Source: Scytalidium lignicola
Taxonomy: Eukaryota; Ascomycota; Leotiomycetes
Reading direction: 5' to 3'
NCBI GenBank assembly: GCA_002812745.2
Contig: NCSJ02000015.1
Span: 215,839 to 279,838 of the forward strand
DNA: 64,000 bases
This document shows positions 12,601-24,884 of the stretch, piece after piece. Each line of letters begins with the position of its first letter. Position 1 is the stretch's first letter. The position numbers were made by a program, and so were the translations under genes. The notes beneath the pieces were generated by a model that made no database searches, was not told the origin of the DNA, and saw only the letters and a program-made list of their open reading frames with translations.

Positions 12601-13018
12601 AGCATCGCTGCCCTGTGGTAATTCAGAGGGGAAATTGAGAAACACCCTTTGAGACTTTGTGTCATAGGTTATTCCGGATGCCACAATAGTAGCTTCAATA
12701 AACTTAGCATGGAAGCTAATTGTAGTCTCTTGATCAAGTGATTACCTTCATTTTCGATTTGAATTTGAGCGCTGTCGAGCGTCAAGTCCCGGGCATTCAA
12801 GACTACTTGATTGGTTGCGGACTGAACCAAGACATTGATAACAACTGTTCCAGAGAAGCTCCATTCGCCAATATACTTGATATTGTGAATGAAAATATCG
12901 TAGTGAGTTGGTTTGATTCTGTAACTATATTAGAGCTGCCATCCACCTAAAGATGCACAAGTAAGCGAAGGGAAATTACTCACGTGCCTGGAAGACACTC
13001 CCGACCAGAAGATGCCAT
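9632..13018 (-). CDS. M1-family zinc aminopeptidase (Ape2/Aap1 type)
   Basis: Fourteen exons give an 874-residue protein with every junction in phase: 12984-13018, 12746-12924, 12274-12692, 12044-12208, 11883-11939, 11713-11830, 11646-11661, 11486-11586, 11408-11433, 11135-11345, 11011-11081, 10548-10963, 10280-10492 and 9632-10229. The length fits fungal cytosolic M1 enzymes. The zinc site HELAH is at residues 324-328, with the third ligand in NEGFA (Glu347), the expected 18 residues later. The exopeptidase loop, normally GAMEN, reads VAMEN at 288-292. A C-terminal ERAP1-like helical domain follows. The family removes N-terminal residues from peptides. Exon 7 is only 16 nt and holds most of the zinc motif; its intron has a less usual GTCTGT donor. 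It lies beside the hydantoinase gene on the same strand, separated by 749 bp. Confidence 0.93.
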
Positions 13019-13767
13019 CCTTGATCGAAGCTGCAATCTCAAGATACAGGAGACAGAGATTCGGTTGAATTGTAGTGGCTAGAGAGATGCCACCACATTC
13101 TTGGTATTCTCATAAATTACTCGGCCCGGCCGTGATGTCGACATAGGCGTTTGCTCCCACTTTCACAAAAGCCACGACACCGAATCTATAGCGCCAGAGA
13201 TATTTAATCGGCTATTATCTTATCAGGGTCTTCCTCCAATGGCCAGCTCAGCTAAATAATAGTGCACGCACTACTGAGCGTAGGTAGACACGGATCATCC
13301 CAATAGGAAGTCCTCGCCGACGGTTGTGCTGCGGTCTTGAAATCCAATACTTTGGCTGCGATTGACTCTCCTGCATCGGATTTGGTACCCTAACTAATCT
13401 GCCGTCGTGAAAATATGATAGGATGATATATCGTACAGTTATTCTCTCCTATTTTCTCTTTTACCCTCCTTATCTCTATCATTCCAAAATCATTCTATGA
13501 TATATGCATCTCTACATATTGACTGTCTGTTAGGTTTATTTGGTAGTTTATACTCAATTTTCCCTTAATTTTAGAAGACTATACTATCACTATTCTAAAC
13601 CAAAATATGTTGATATTTTTCTTCATTCATCCTCATAAAGTGAGGCTCTAATCTAGTCTGTCTAGATTACTAAATCCAGCATTCCTTGTACCAAGTAAAG
13701 CATCCCGCCACTATATAAAACATATCCATGACATTCTTAATTCTATATAATCCATCCCATTTAGAGC
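13019..13767. other. Intergenic: aminopeptidase promoter and hydantoinase 3' flank
   Basis: About 750 bp between two minus-strand genes. The part near 13350-13400 is pyrimidine- and purine-mixed, while 13430-13740 is AT-rich. No open frame or repeat worth naming was seen. Confidence 0.5.
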
Positions 13768-16700
13768 TCATGCCGTCGGTCTAAACTCCTTCGTCACTCT
13801 CTTCGGTTCATAGTAAGGCTTTCCGAGAGGCACAAATTCCATGTCGTAGCCAAACTCTGTAGGACCTCCTACTTTTATACCTTGCAGCGTGTACCAGTGG
13901 GGATGGGCCACGAATGATACAACGCTAACACGAACACCTAGATTTTAAGAGTCAACACTTGTGAATGCACTATGAATGGATCACGATAGAACATACCGTA
14001 TTTGATATCTTGAGTCCCAAGAGCGAAACCATCAGTACCAACGAGAGAGATCAAGTCTGGGACCATGCCAAGGGTCTCTTCTGTCCCATCTGGATTTTGA
14101 AGATTTGCAAGCAAATATTCATTCTGGAATGGAAGTACTATTTGAAAATTAGCGCTTGGTTTATAAAAGACTTTGAGATTTGTAATTACCCATATCTCTG
14201 GTTTCTGTGGAAGCCTCGTCGCCAAACTCTCTTTCCTCGCTGCTCAGTGCTCTTAGTCGAACACTGCCTTCGGTATAACCGCCTGCCGAAACACCACGTC
14301 GTACATCTACGATCTTTCCTGTGTACAGTAATTTTCCGCTAGGGTTAGCATCAAGCTATGAGTTGTTAGCTGTGCCCATTTCAAATGGCTTATCATTGCT
14401 ATGGTGAACCTACAATAGCTTGGATGATACTTGTCTTCTCTTGCCTTGCTTGGTACACTGCCCGGCCAATATACCAAGCGAGTGACATTGTTCCCAAAGT
14501 ACCTACTTCTCTCACTTCTTTCATCGTGAGGGGAGCAGGAGCCATTTGACTGAACAAGCCTATCTCCAAAGCAGCTTTTCGGTGAATTCTCTCCAGCTTA
14601 TGCATATCACTTGATTCAAGAACACCAACTACATTGCCTAGTCCATCGGCTTGAACACATGGTGTTGCGCTCTTTCCAAAGAGGTAAGGAGTCAGAATAT
14701 AAAGTCTAGGATAAGCTCTACCCATAAGGTCACCATCAATAGTAGGAGTCTTGTAGTGAATGGCGTGCATGAGTGGTAAAATTCCGTTCATTCCCCCAAT
14801 TTCGATAGAGAGCATTGCGGCGGGTTTCACGCCTGGGAACATCTTTAAGAGACCATTAATGGCTGTTGTTCCTTCGGTGCCGCTCGGAAGACGCTCGGAA
14901 GTCACCGTTGGAGCACCGTATGAGATACTGCCAAAAACCATGGCATCATCATCAGTTAGAGTGTCGATATCGACAACTGGTAATCGGTGGCCGGCTTGAA
15001 TTGCAGCTCTACATGCTTGATATATCATATAACCGGGACCTCCACCACCACAAGCTAGGATACTTGTACCCGTAGCCATGAATTCGGCATCAATTTCCGA
15101 AACCCACCATGTTCCAGTTGCGTCTACTTCTGGTCGATAGTTTCGGATGTCAATGAAAGCCGAGGGGCTGTTGGTGAATAAACGAGGATCCTTCTCTTTT
15201 TGAGTGAACGCTGATACTGAGGTAGACTGTGCTGTTACTTCCTCATCACCAAGAGTAATATCTTCACTAATTGGTTTTATCAAGGCATCTCTGCTGAGCT
15301 GACCAGCTGCCTTGATCACCAATCGCGTTGCTTTCATAGCAGTGTACTGCAGAGGCATATTTTCAATCCCCACGATCCTAACAGTACTACGATCTGCTCC
15401 GGCTGCCACAGCCTTTTCTATAGCTTGATTTGAGACCTCTTCTATAATCTTGGTCTCATCATGCCCTTCAAGGACTCTGACAACGTCCATCTCGCCAGAT
15501 ACTTTAGCCATTGCAGCGCCAACTGCATTTGCACAATCGTGGAACTGGGGCCGAATAATACGTGAGACACCATCGAGCTCATCCATCTGCACTATACTAC
15601 CTCCACCTACTAGAACGACAATAGCGTCTTCATTAGTAAGTTTCATACTGTCGACAACTCGTTCGAGAAGTCGTTTAATCTCTAATCTAGCCCCAGCGAT
15701 GAGCTTCTCCGATACGTGAGAAACTCTAGAACTATCACCAATCTTTTCCTTCCCTGCAGCAACAACGACATCGGTAGCGGTCAACGTATTTCCTCCAAAT
15801 ACAAGACCTTCCGTAAGCAGACGATATCCTGTGGAATCAGGTCCAACCTTAACAACGCCGTTCTCGTCTTCAACAACCTTGGTTCCTCCTCCAAGACCAA
15901 TTGAAACAACTTCAGGCATAGAGAAAGCACATCGGACTCCACCAACTTCCACCCATGTTCCGGCTTGTCTTGGGAAACCAGAGGGCAGTAATGCGCAGAC
16001 ATCGGTAGTTGTGCCGCCAATATCTACCACAATGACAGGTGCTTCAGGACCATCACCCTGACTATGGTCAAGGCCTGCTAAGTAAGCTGCACCAGACATG
16101 GAATTTGTCGGTCCACTCGAGAAAGTCTTGATGGGGCATTTTTTAGCCTGTTCGGCGCTTATGATTGTTCCATCGTTTTGCGTAAGGAAGAGAGGGCATG
16201 AGAGACCTAAAGCCTTCATTGCCTCTGTGAAACCACGGATAGTTCTTCGAGCAAATTTGAGGATAGAAGTGTTAAGAATTGTAGCATTTTCGCGTTCCAG
16301 GAAACCGATATTACCAACTACACATTATGGTTAAATATCTCTTGAATTTCAGGCGCAGGAAGAGCATGGTACTTACTCTCACGGGATAGTACAACATCAA
16401 CTCCAGGAAGCTCTTCCAAGATAATTGCCTTCACTCGCTCTTCGTTTACACCCGCATAATCAAGAGGAGAGAAGACGCCTACAACAGCAATCTCAGAAAT
16501 ACCCTTCTCTTTGACAATACGACACTCTTCTCGGACAGTAGCTTCATTTAGAGGAAGAATTTCTCTTCCGTCAATTTCTAACCCGCCATCGATATATGCC
16601 ACATGACCATTCATAATCTGCTTCAAGATTGGAGGGAAGTCAAAAAAGGCAGGATTCTCGCGAGTGTAAGGACCACATAGACGAAACACTGCAACTTTAC

Positions 16701-17074
16701 GCAGGTTACGATCATCGGCTTGGACAACTGCATTGATGAAATGCTGTAATTATTGCGAATATGTTAGTTTGTTGCTAAAATTGGGCAAAATATAACTAGG
16801 ATTTTTTTAAGAAAATTCGAAGTGTTCAACTACTTACTGTTGTGCCAATCATTACCGCAGACACCAAGTCGCGATCAATACTGCCCTTCTTGAGGGCACC
16901 ATCGATGGCCAGCGAGATACCAGTAGTTACATCGGCAGTTGTAGGTGTCTTAAAGGAGCTTCTAATACCTCTGTGACTTTGCTCAACCTCTCCGGGATGT
17001 AAAACAATGCTGTCAGTGTTTGTACCCCCGACATCGACACCAATACGGAATACTTTTTCCACCTTAGAGGGCAT
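13768..17074 (-). CDS. Hydantoinase/oxoprolinase (HyuA-like) with C-terminal DUF917 domain
   Basis: Six exons give 994 residues, all phases consistent: 16838-17074, 16377-16743, 14414-16317, 14190-14355, 13997-14137 and 13768-13937. The N-terminal domain starts with the phosphate-binding loop IGVDVGGTNTDS near residues 11-22. A second actin-like nucleotide motif, VVDIGGTTTDV, lies near 298. The C-terminal third (about 600-990) contains ACGGGGPGY and long conserved stretches ending near EFGYDMEFVPLGKPYY, as in DUF917 proteins that are commonly fused to HyuA in fungi. The family performs ATP-dependent opening of cyclic amides such as hydantoins or 5-oxoproline; the exact substrate is unknown. 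It is divergent from the NCS1 permease across 868 bp, which supports a role in use of an imported heterocycle. No disruption seen. Confidence 0.92.
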
Positions 17075-17942
17075 ATTGATGAACTCTGTCGTAGAACATT
17101 CGATGAGGGGTGAGTATGCAGCTCAAAATCCGGCCAAGCATCCCCATGTTTATAATGACATAGCCATAGCATATAAATTAACCAAGCAGTAGAACCATCC
17201 ACTTTTCAGCGGGGATAGCTCCCAAGAACTTTGTTAGGTAATGGACAGCATAACGCAGGGCTCCCCGATATAGACGCATGCTAGTGAGAAGCTCCATCTC
17301 CCGATAAGACAAGAGCCAGTGGCAATACAGCTTCAATTACCGTTGGCGTGGCTCGCGTGGTTGCATTTCGCGGTCCCTGACCTACCCCCATCTTTGTTGA
17401 TAAACATCCAAGACTTCATCGCTCCTGCTCTCCCGGTTTCCCAGTGACCGTCGGCGAGGCCTTCCATTTACGATCCCCACTCGTTATGCTACTCCCCCGA
17501 ATCTCTGCTTTGACATTGTGACACTACCCCATTCTTCAAGCCATATCTCCAAAAGCTATGAATCAGGATCGATATGATTCGCAGTTTAGAGTTTCTGAAC
17601 CCAGCTGGGGGCCCCAAGCCTCATNATTCCGAGATCCCAACACGCGGACTCTTCGGCCTGCATTGCCATGTGCTTCCAGGATCTCCAGTTAGCCGGCGCC
17701 CTCGTTGAACTCTGGAAAGAAGTGCCATTATTGAACGAGCCGCTGATACTCGATAGATCCTTATCTATACCGCCCAAAGATATCCTGATATCTGGTCGTC
17801 AGAGACACGCCTCAACGCCCTCTCACCACTAAGTATAAGGACAGCGCGCTGCACATCAGTTGCGAAGAAGGTTTCAAGCTGTTATTCCAACCTCTTTGTC
17901 GATTGAGTCTACGTAACTCCCTGGGTATTAAGTTCAAATACG
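17075..17942. promoter_or_regulatory. Shared divergent promoter, hydantoinase / NCS1 permease
   Basis: The 868 bp between the two start codons holds no convincing gene; a 63-codon minus frame at 17586-17777 looks like chance. A CGG-N6-CGG pair is present at 17645-17656 and a CCGGCG at 17693. These are the kind of triplets Zn2Cys6 regulators recognise, but CGG triplets are frequent by chance. Co-regulation of the two genes by the nearby Zn2Cys6 protein is inference. One N lies near 17625. Confidence 0.5.
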
Positions 17943-19905
17943 ATGAAGGTAGCGGTGCCATCTCGCGTGAGAAAAGGCCTCAAATGGCTCCAGTTACCTG
18001 AGGAAAAGGTAACCTCACAATGGGCGAACGAGGATATTCTGCCTGTGCCTCCAGAACGGCAAACTTGGAGTATGGATCATTGATGAAACTATCAACTAGT
18101 CGCCCGCAAACTAACGGTCATGATGCAGATTCACTTCAATTCGTCCAGCTGTGGTTCCTTGTCAACATGAATATCAGTTCGTATGAGACCGGATCCGCGT
18201 TGCTGGCGGTAGGAATGACGTGGTGGCAAGGTGAGTTTTACTATATTTATCATACAAAATCTTTGACATTGACTTGTTTGCGAATTTAACAGCCATTATC
18301 GTCATTCTGGTGGGTGATTTCATCGCGAGTTGTTTTGCCGTCCTCAATTCGTACTCCGGAGCGCAGAGCCACGTTGGATATCCAATTGTATCAAGAAGTG
18401 TTTGGGGCATGTGGGGAGCATATTTTCCAATTCTGACCCGTATTCTCCCCTCGATCGTGTGGTACGGCGTGCAAGCCGTGATCGGTGGTAAGATGGTTTA
18501 CGTCTGCATTCGTGCGATCTGGCCATCGGTCGAGAACATCCACAACACCTTCGCAGCCGATGCTGGGATTACAACAGCGCAGTTCATGGGATATGTTATA
18601 TTCAACTTCTTCTGCTGCATCTTGATCTGGTTTCCACCTAATAAACTCCGACACTACTTCCATGTAGGTTCAGTTCTAGTGTTCATTGCTAACCTGGCAC
18701 TCCTTGGATGGGCCCTGGGTCAGCGCGGTCCTGATGGGTTCGGGCCGGTCTTCGCGTCCAGGACTGACCTAAAGGGCTCTGCTCTAGCATGGAATATGTT
18801 GAACGGAATCATGTCTGTTATTGGATCCATCGCATCTGGAATCTTGTGAGTTATAATATCTGCGTGCAAAATGTTTATATGAACTCTCTAACAGATGGGT
18901 GGCTTTACAGAAATCAAAACGATTTCACTCGATTTGCGAAACGGACGAACCAAGTGACCTGGACTCAGTTCCTATCCTTCAACTTCACAAGTGCATTCAT
19001 TCACATCGCTGGTGTTCTCGTGACTGCTTCTACTCAAATCAGTAAGTTCTCCTACTATGTCCACCTTCTAAATAAAAAGGATTCTAAAGGTTCTCCAGAA
19101 TATGGCAAAGGTACACCTCTCTGGGACGTATCAGACCTCTTCGTCGCAATGCAGGACCAGCTTGGATCAAAAGGTCGAGCAGCCACATTCTTCTTAGCAG
19201 CTGCATTCATCATATCCCAATGCTCCATCAACGTTCCTGGAAACGTGCTCGCAGCAGGTTTGGATATCGCCTCCATCTTACCTAGATACGTCAACCTACG
19301 TCGTGGCGCATACATCATTGCAGCATTGAGTGTAGCTCCAGTCCCATGGAAACAACTAGCCTCTGGATCTGTCTTCCTGTCGGTACTCTCAGCCTATGCC
19401 GTATTCCTGGGTCCCATGGTCGGCTTGCTCTGCGTCCACTACTATCTAATCCAAAAACGCGTGTTCCATATCCCAGATTTATATGAAGGATCTTCAAAGT
19501 CTGCATACTGGTATACCTATGGCTTTAATTGGCGTACATTTATCGCATGGGTTTGTGCTGTAGTCCCCAGTATGCCTGGCTTTGTCCACTCTATCCACGG
19601 CGCCGGAAATATCGAAGAGGGCGCAACACACATATTTAATCTTACATTCATCCTTGGATTCTTCCTTGGTGAGTTAATTTATCCCGAATAGTACCGTTCG
19701 ATTAGTACTGATTTATTTTTTAGCTGCCTTCTTCGCGTATATGCTGCATTGGATCTTCCCAGTGGAATATCCTCCGGAGAACTGCTCCCAAATGGAACTT
19801 GCTATGGAGGGTATTGAAGGTGTTGCAGAGAGTAACGGTTCAGAAAGTGAAATGGGCGAAAAGAACGTCTCACTTTTCAGGGCCAAGGAAGCACTTGCTG
19901 CTTAA
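17943..19905 (+). CDS. NCS1-family nucleobase/allantoin/hydantoin permease
   Basis: Six exons give 554 residues: 17943-18069, 18129-18230, 18293-18845, 18911-19041, 19099-19668 and 19724-19905. The start at 17943 gives an N-terminal cytoplasmic tail ending PPERQTWNSLQFVQLW, as in NCS1 proteins. Family signatures follow: YETGSALLAVGMTWWQ (TM1), SRSVWGMWGAYFP, NQNDFTRFAK, and LASGSVFLSVLSAYAVFLGPM. About 12 membrane segments are expected. The intron at 19042-19098 is 57 nt without an in-frame stop, so retention would also keep the frame; its GTAAGT donor and family alignment favour splicing. NCS1 proteins import uracil, allantoin, hydantoins or related cyclic ureides with cations. Divergence from the hydantoinase gene makes a cyclic amide the likely cargo (inference). 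Confidence 0.92.
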
Positions 19906-20198
19906 GCCAAGCGTTTCACAGATCCCACGATTCGCTCTTGATGACTTTTGTAGTTTTTGCCTTTGCAGCAGTAGCACACAATTTCTGTCTCTTCTGCTTC
20001 GTTAATGTAGCCTTAATGATATTTTTAGAATTAATCAATTCATGACATCCACCAAGGAATCAAGATACACCGAAACAGCTTTGATAAGATCAATGTGTAA
20101 CTTGATTCGTTCCAATACTTGAAAATTTAACTAACCCAATCCCCATAACTCCACATATAGTAACTATACTGTGTTTAAAACTACATAATTAGATCGAA

Positions 20199-22537
20199 TC
20201 AAGTCAAAACCAACCGCGTCCCCCATTCACGAAGCACATCAACCCAACTAACATCACTTAAACCACTATCTCTCCTCCGCCACACCTCCTTCACAACACT
20301 GACAGCAGACTCATAGTTTCTAAAACCATGTGAACCAGCGTTATACACGCACTCCAGCGTGTGACGTCGTAAATCTGCGCTACTAGCCTCACATGCAACG
20401 ATAAAGCTAGGCCAGACAATCCCTCCTGCATCAAGGTTGAACAACTTTATAGCCTCATCGTGCGCATTAAGATTCTCAACAACACGTTCAACGTAGCTCT
20501 GTAAAAGTATATGGTTGGTGTGTCGGATCCGACGAAAGAAATAGACTAGGAGAGCATAGTACATAGCATGCGAGACGCTCTGCGATATTTGACGGACTCC
20601 ATCTTCACCCGGTAAGTTTTCATTCGAGGATGATGGTGATAACAGAGATGTCAATAATTGAGATGAGATCGAGGACGAGTTCTCTATTATCTCCTGTTCC
20701 CAGGCACATACTTGATTTTCAATCAATTGAGCCCGTCGAGCTAGATCTTCGGGAATCGCCAAATGGGGGTGTTGTATGGTGAAGGTATCCAGCTCGTCTG
20801 CAAGAATTGAAGTCTGTGAGATCAGCATTAATAACGTACTTGGTATCCCATATATTGCTTCCTCTTGATCCTCTGTGTCGGATGGGCTTGCTAACATGTC
20901 TGGTAGATTTACCGTCGAGAGGACGAGCTCGTCACACTGTGAGCCTAGTGGACTTGTGCTCTCGTCGGTAGCAGCTTCGGAATGGATCAGCGTGGAAGGA
21001 GAAATTGGCTTGATAAAAGTGGATGCGTCGATAATTCTTATGTGTGAGAAGATGCAGTGCAGGATAGCGGTTTTCTTAGACTTCTTTGCCCCTCTAGACT
21101 TGTATGTTCGTATAATATCCTCGATTTTGAGCAAATAGGAGTGTGAGTCTGCTGTGTTGCCACTAATAACCTATAGACTTTCAATTACGGCTCATATTTA
21201 AGGTAAATTTAGAAGCCAACGAACCCCAATTGTGACCATACTAAGAACTGCCATAAGCATTTCCTTATACTTGGCTTTAGAAGTACCTCTAATAGATTCG
21301 AGTTCTAGACACTTTTGCAAGTTCATCGCCGCTACTTGCTTATACCTTTGAGCCACATTTCCCCAGTCAATGCCGCTATAACTTTGTTCTTTATCGCTAC
21401 GGGTTAGAGGTGTGCGATACTTGGCATCCAAGTGGAAGGCACTTATCGCCAATAAACTATGTAGAAGTGAAGCTTTGGCATAGTTAGTAATCCCGAATGC
21501 ACTCAGCTCCCCCAGTGCGTTCATAGCGCAAGGAAGATGGATTGTCTTCCACGGCATCAATGTGGAACTATCGATATTTCTTGGAGACATGGTATGAGAT
21601 ACTTGTGAGAGGTAATGGAATAGGAGAAATTGTGCGTTTTTAGGTAGTATTTGAGGGAAAGGTGGTGAAGAAATTCTCGATATCGAAGAAGGAGGAAGTT
21701 GGAAAACGTCTGTGGAGGAGCCGCTCCAGGAAATTGGTTCGTGGAAAGCCTCGTCGTTGTACTGCTCAAGCACCGAGTCTGCACATTGCAAATTATCTTG
21801 TAATCCTCCATCATCGTCAAAAGATTGTGGCGGAAGATCGAGTTCCAGGCGATCCTGGACTTCCACAGTCATAGATATTTGGCGCCAGTTATCATCAGCC
21901 CAACCCGAAACGGGGCCTTCTATCGGCTCACGCATCTGTGAATCGACGGTTGGGTCTACATCATAGCACCACTCCTGCAGGAGCCCTTGATTTTCAATTA
22001 GGTTTTCTCGCTCAGCCCCGTTGTCTTCTTCTATTTCATTCTCACTTCTAGGGGTTTGCATTCGGAAAACTGTAAAAGGTCCATGGTTCAGAGTTTTATC
22101 AAACGTGATATCGTCACCTAACCGTAAGCTCTCGCGATCGAGGTTATCAAGTACCTCATTCAGGAGATGATATTTAGCATCGAAGTGCCTAGTCAACTCT
22201 ATGCTCATGGCTTGCCTAGATCCCACTGACTTCAGTATTAGTCATGTGACTATTTATTTCTATCATCATGAGAATCTAACATACCAGGAAAGATGACATG
22301 TCTTCTACAGGGCTCATCTGCATCTTGTCCCTGCGTCCAACTGCCTAAATCGTCACCCTGTCGGCCATGGCTATGCAGCCACTGCAGATTTCCCCTGTAG
22401 CCCTCGCATGCTATTCTAAGACGCATACATGTGTTACACACTGGTTTTGCTTCATCGCATTTGACTTTCCGCCATCGGCACGTGAGACAACCGGTGAATG
22501 AGCGTGTATTGTTGCTCCTTGGCGCTCCGCGCGGCAT
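20199..22537 (-). CDS. Zn2Cys6 transcription factor, ArcA/Arg81-like
   Basis: Three exons, 22285-22537, 21225-22225 and 20199-21170, encode 741 residues. The zinc cluster C17-x2-C20-x6-C27-x6-C34-x2-C37-x6-C44 starts FTGCLTCRWRKVKCDE and is followed by CEGYRGNLQW. That arrangement is typical of the arginine-regulator group (yeast Arg81, Aspergillus ArcA) with a fungal transcription factor domain of the PF11951 type. The C-terminal half includes the LDAKYR and YLLKIEDIIRTY segments found in that group. The ATG at 22537 was chosen because it begins the usual short basic leader. It is convergent with the permease, 293 bp away, and is a candidate pathway-specific regulator of the permease and hydantoinase. 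Confidence 0.9.
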
Positions 22538-23394
22538 AACCAAGTAGATGAATAGTTAACAGTAAGCAGAGGTCTTCCGAAGAGTCCATGAGAGCCCAAT
22601 CTGAGGAAGATTCGGAATTATGGATAACGCATAAAAAGGACGATATGATGGTTCAAAAGTGGGTGAAAGAGAAGAGGTACAAGTACAATGCCTCCTCAGG
22701 CCCAAGCAGCTAATAATAAGCCATGATGGCTTTTCTTATCTCTACTCCATGTACTGTATGTAGCCTTATCGTCTTATCTCCTATCAATCGTAATTAATGG
22801 AATACGGGATGATTACTCAGCATACTTTTACGGAGTAAGATAAAGTACTAATTAGATAAAAGTATAAATTACTCTCATGAATTAGACAAGCTAAGAATAT
22901 TCTGCTTATTTCAACCTTGATGTAACTTATATATAGAAACCTACAGCTTAAAACGTTACTCCTCTTGCTTTAATGCTACCGGCTGCTCCAACTTGGGGCA
23001 CTCCGTTTTCCCCGCATTATATGAAATACCCTTGCAAAACTTATTCCATCTTTTTAACTTGGTATTTTTAATCAAGAAATTAACTAGATGAAAAGGAGAT
23101 CAAAATCAAGCTTGACTATTTTGACCTTAAGAACTATGTTTAACTATAGTTTATTCCACAAGAGGTAGCAAGATTATAATAATGTATGATCAAATTGTTG
23201 CAGTGATAGTTATTAAATTTAGCCTGAAATTAATATAGAATTACGATAAAATTACAGATATTGAGATAATAAAACGGCATCAAAGATAACATCAATAACT
23301 TTGATTTATTGAAACTCAGACTCCGTCCTATCCCATGGTAGCAACGCATCATCATTGTGGATATAGCCGTGCGACACATTGCCATTCGGATTTG
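22538..23394. other. Intergenic, no supported gene
   Basis: About 860 bp, becoming AT-rich from 22800 onward. It contains the promoter of the minus-strand regulator. The region beyond the stop of the UstYa relic (23300-23394) still carries an open frame in another phase that is a shadow of that gene. Confidence 0.5.
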
Positions 23395-24431
23395 CTATAC
23401 TTGAATTTCCGTTTGCGCCCATTTCTCTGCCATCCATTTCCGCAATTTGCCAATATCTTGGCACGTATGTACTTGATCGAAGTTCCCAACAATGGTATTC
23501 ACGCTCTCGAAGTACATTGTTGGCACAGGTGTAAGATCCACGTGGCATTGAATCACTTGTCGAATGTGATTGAGACAGTGATCTGGTTTCATATGTTAGC
23601 TCAGTGCGGTAATACTGCCATATTCTGACTTCCCTATGTGTAGCCTGTTTACGCGTTTTAATTCCTTCAAAGTGGCGTTGTAATAATACTCGCTATCTAG
23701 CACTTTACGAACTTCATTCTAAGAGTTTAATCAGCAATCTAATCTTTGCATCAACGAGGTAGTCTACTTGCCACACAATGCAGAGTGTGGAGCACATCTG
23801 GTCTAGTAAACAAATTTAGAACCCGAATCAAACATTTCTTTACGCAGAATTGTTTATCCAACAGATCCAGGATATAGAGGAGGATACTTCGAATTTGTGT
23901 GCAAAATTTTCATATCTTCCTCACTCATGGAGTATGACAAATGCTCCTCAATATAATGGTCAACTAAATATACCCTTCTGATTTCCTATACACTCACCTC
24001 CAAGAAGACTCCGCCACGCTCCATCAACTTCAGGAGAAGGCTTTCCAAAATACCTCACGCCGTCTTTACCTAGATCAATATAAAGATGGCCAGTATCTGT
24101 ATATGCCAGGTTTCCAGTAAATGCAACCTCAACAATATCGATAGTAGGAGTAGCAGGTCCTAAAATAATTTAGTAAGGTGTAAGTATTGTTTTCGTATTA
24201 AACAGACAACTTACTGAAATCACTTGCAAATCCAGTCTCGTATGTACTAGACCGCTGTGGACCGCTATAGTAGAGTGACTGTGCCACGAGAAGAAAGAAA
24301 AGACAAAAGGTTGAATACATCCAAGGAGGGAGTTTACAAGAGTCGCGCAAATTCAGCTCATTCTTGTCCGCCTTTTCTCCCAGTGGCTTCTCCTCGGACG
24401 CTCCGATTAACTAATATCTAAAAAGAGGCAT
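23395..24431 (-). pseudogene. UstYa-family (DUF3328) oxidase-like gene, broken by three nonsense codons
   Basis: The minus strand starts MPLFRY at 24431. It continues with a Lys/Glu-rich leader, one membrane helix (FCLFFLLVAQSLYY), then the DUF3328 segments GKPSPEVDGAW, VLHTLHC (first HxxHC motif) and DHCLNHIRQVIQCHVDLTP. It ends after HTCQDIGKLRKW at 23395. Three in-frame stops lie at 24411-24413 (TAG), 23854-23856 (TAA) and 23596-23598 (TAA). The second motif lacks its first His (KPDHC). One intron (23719-23771) uses a GC-AG pair with a strong GCAAGT donor. Phases do not close around 23800-23850 and an apparent intron near 23990 would be only 34 nt, so further damage is likely. UstYa proteins act in cyclisation and oxidation of ribosomal peptides and in other secondary pathways. 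No precursor or partner gene is seen nearby. Confidence 0.7.
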
Positions 24432-24789
24432 TTTGGAAGATCCTTGTTATCAATCTGTAGAAATAAAAGAAAGTTAAAACAGCAAAGACCGGATGATGAC
24501 TGTATGATGAGTCGCGGAGCTACAACAAAGGAGAAAAACACTAACCCTTACATAATATCATGGACACTCGTATTTAGCTGTGCCGCTTAGGAAATAAAGA
24601 ACAGCTGGTTTGTAAGAAGCCAGTCCAGTTTCGTGTATGCAGGATAATCTCTTGTTACAATTAGAGTTGCGTAGCCCCTAGTAAGATGTAACGGTGGCAA
24701 TCTCAACTTTATTTATGGATGCGCGGAGAAGGCGGTATGTGGGAAGAGCTACGCCACTTCTCCTAACGGCCCATCCGCTGGTAGCATGT
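24432..24789. other. Intergenic between UstYa relic and Ginger-like element
   Basis: No gene seen. The sequence contains the likely promoter of the UstYa relic and the left approach to the transposon. A stronger GC content around 24730-24790 marks the transition into the element. Confidence 0.4.
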
Positions 24790-24854
24790 GTTCCAGCCGA
24801 TACACCAATACCGCCGGTTGGCCAATCGTCTAGCCCATTGGCCAATCGCCTAGG

Positions 24855-24884
24855 CGATACACCAATTTGACGATTGGTGTATCG
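24855..24884. repeat. Perfect 12 bp hairpin in left end of Ginger-like element
   Basis: CGATACACCAAT and its exact reverse complement are separated by six bases. Related half-units occur upstream near 24800, so the hairpin belongs to a cluster of subterminal repeats that could bind the transposase (inference). Confidence 0.85.

Noticed and set aside
14760..16061. Several plus-strand frames of 60-90 codons
   Set aside because: All are antisense shadows of the hydantoinase coding exon.
16318..16376. Extra residues after LSRE in the hydantoinase frame
   Set aside because: They are translated intron; GTAAGT at 16376 and an acceptor at 16318 join the conserved GNIGFLEREN segment.
23306..23548. 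Minus-strand frame reading MPRGSYTCANN
   Set aside because: A different phase of the UstYa relic; the HCLNHIRQ phase carries the family motifs.
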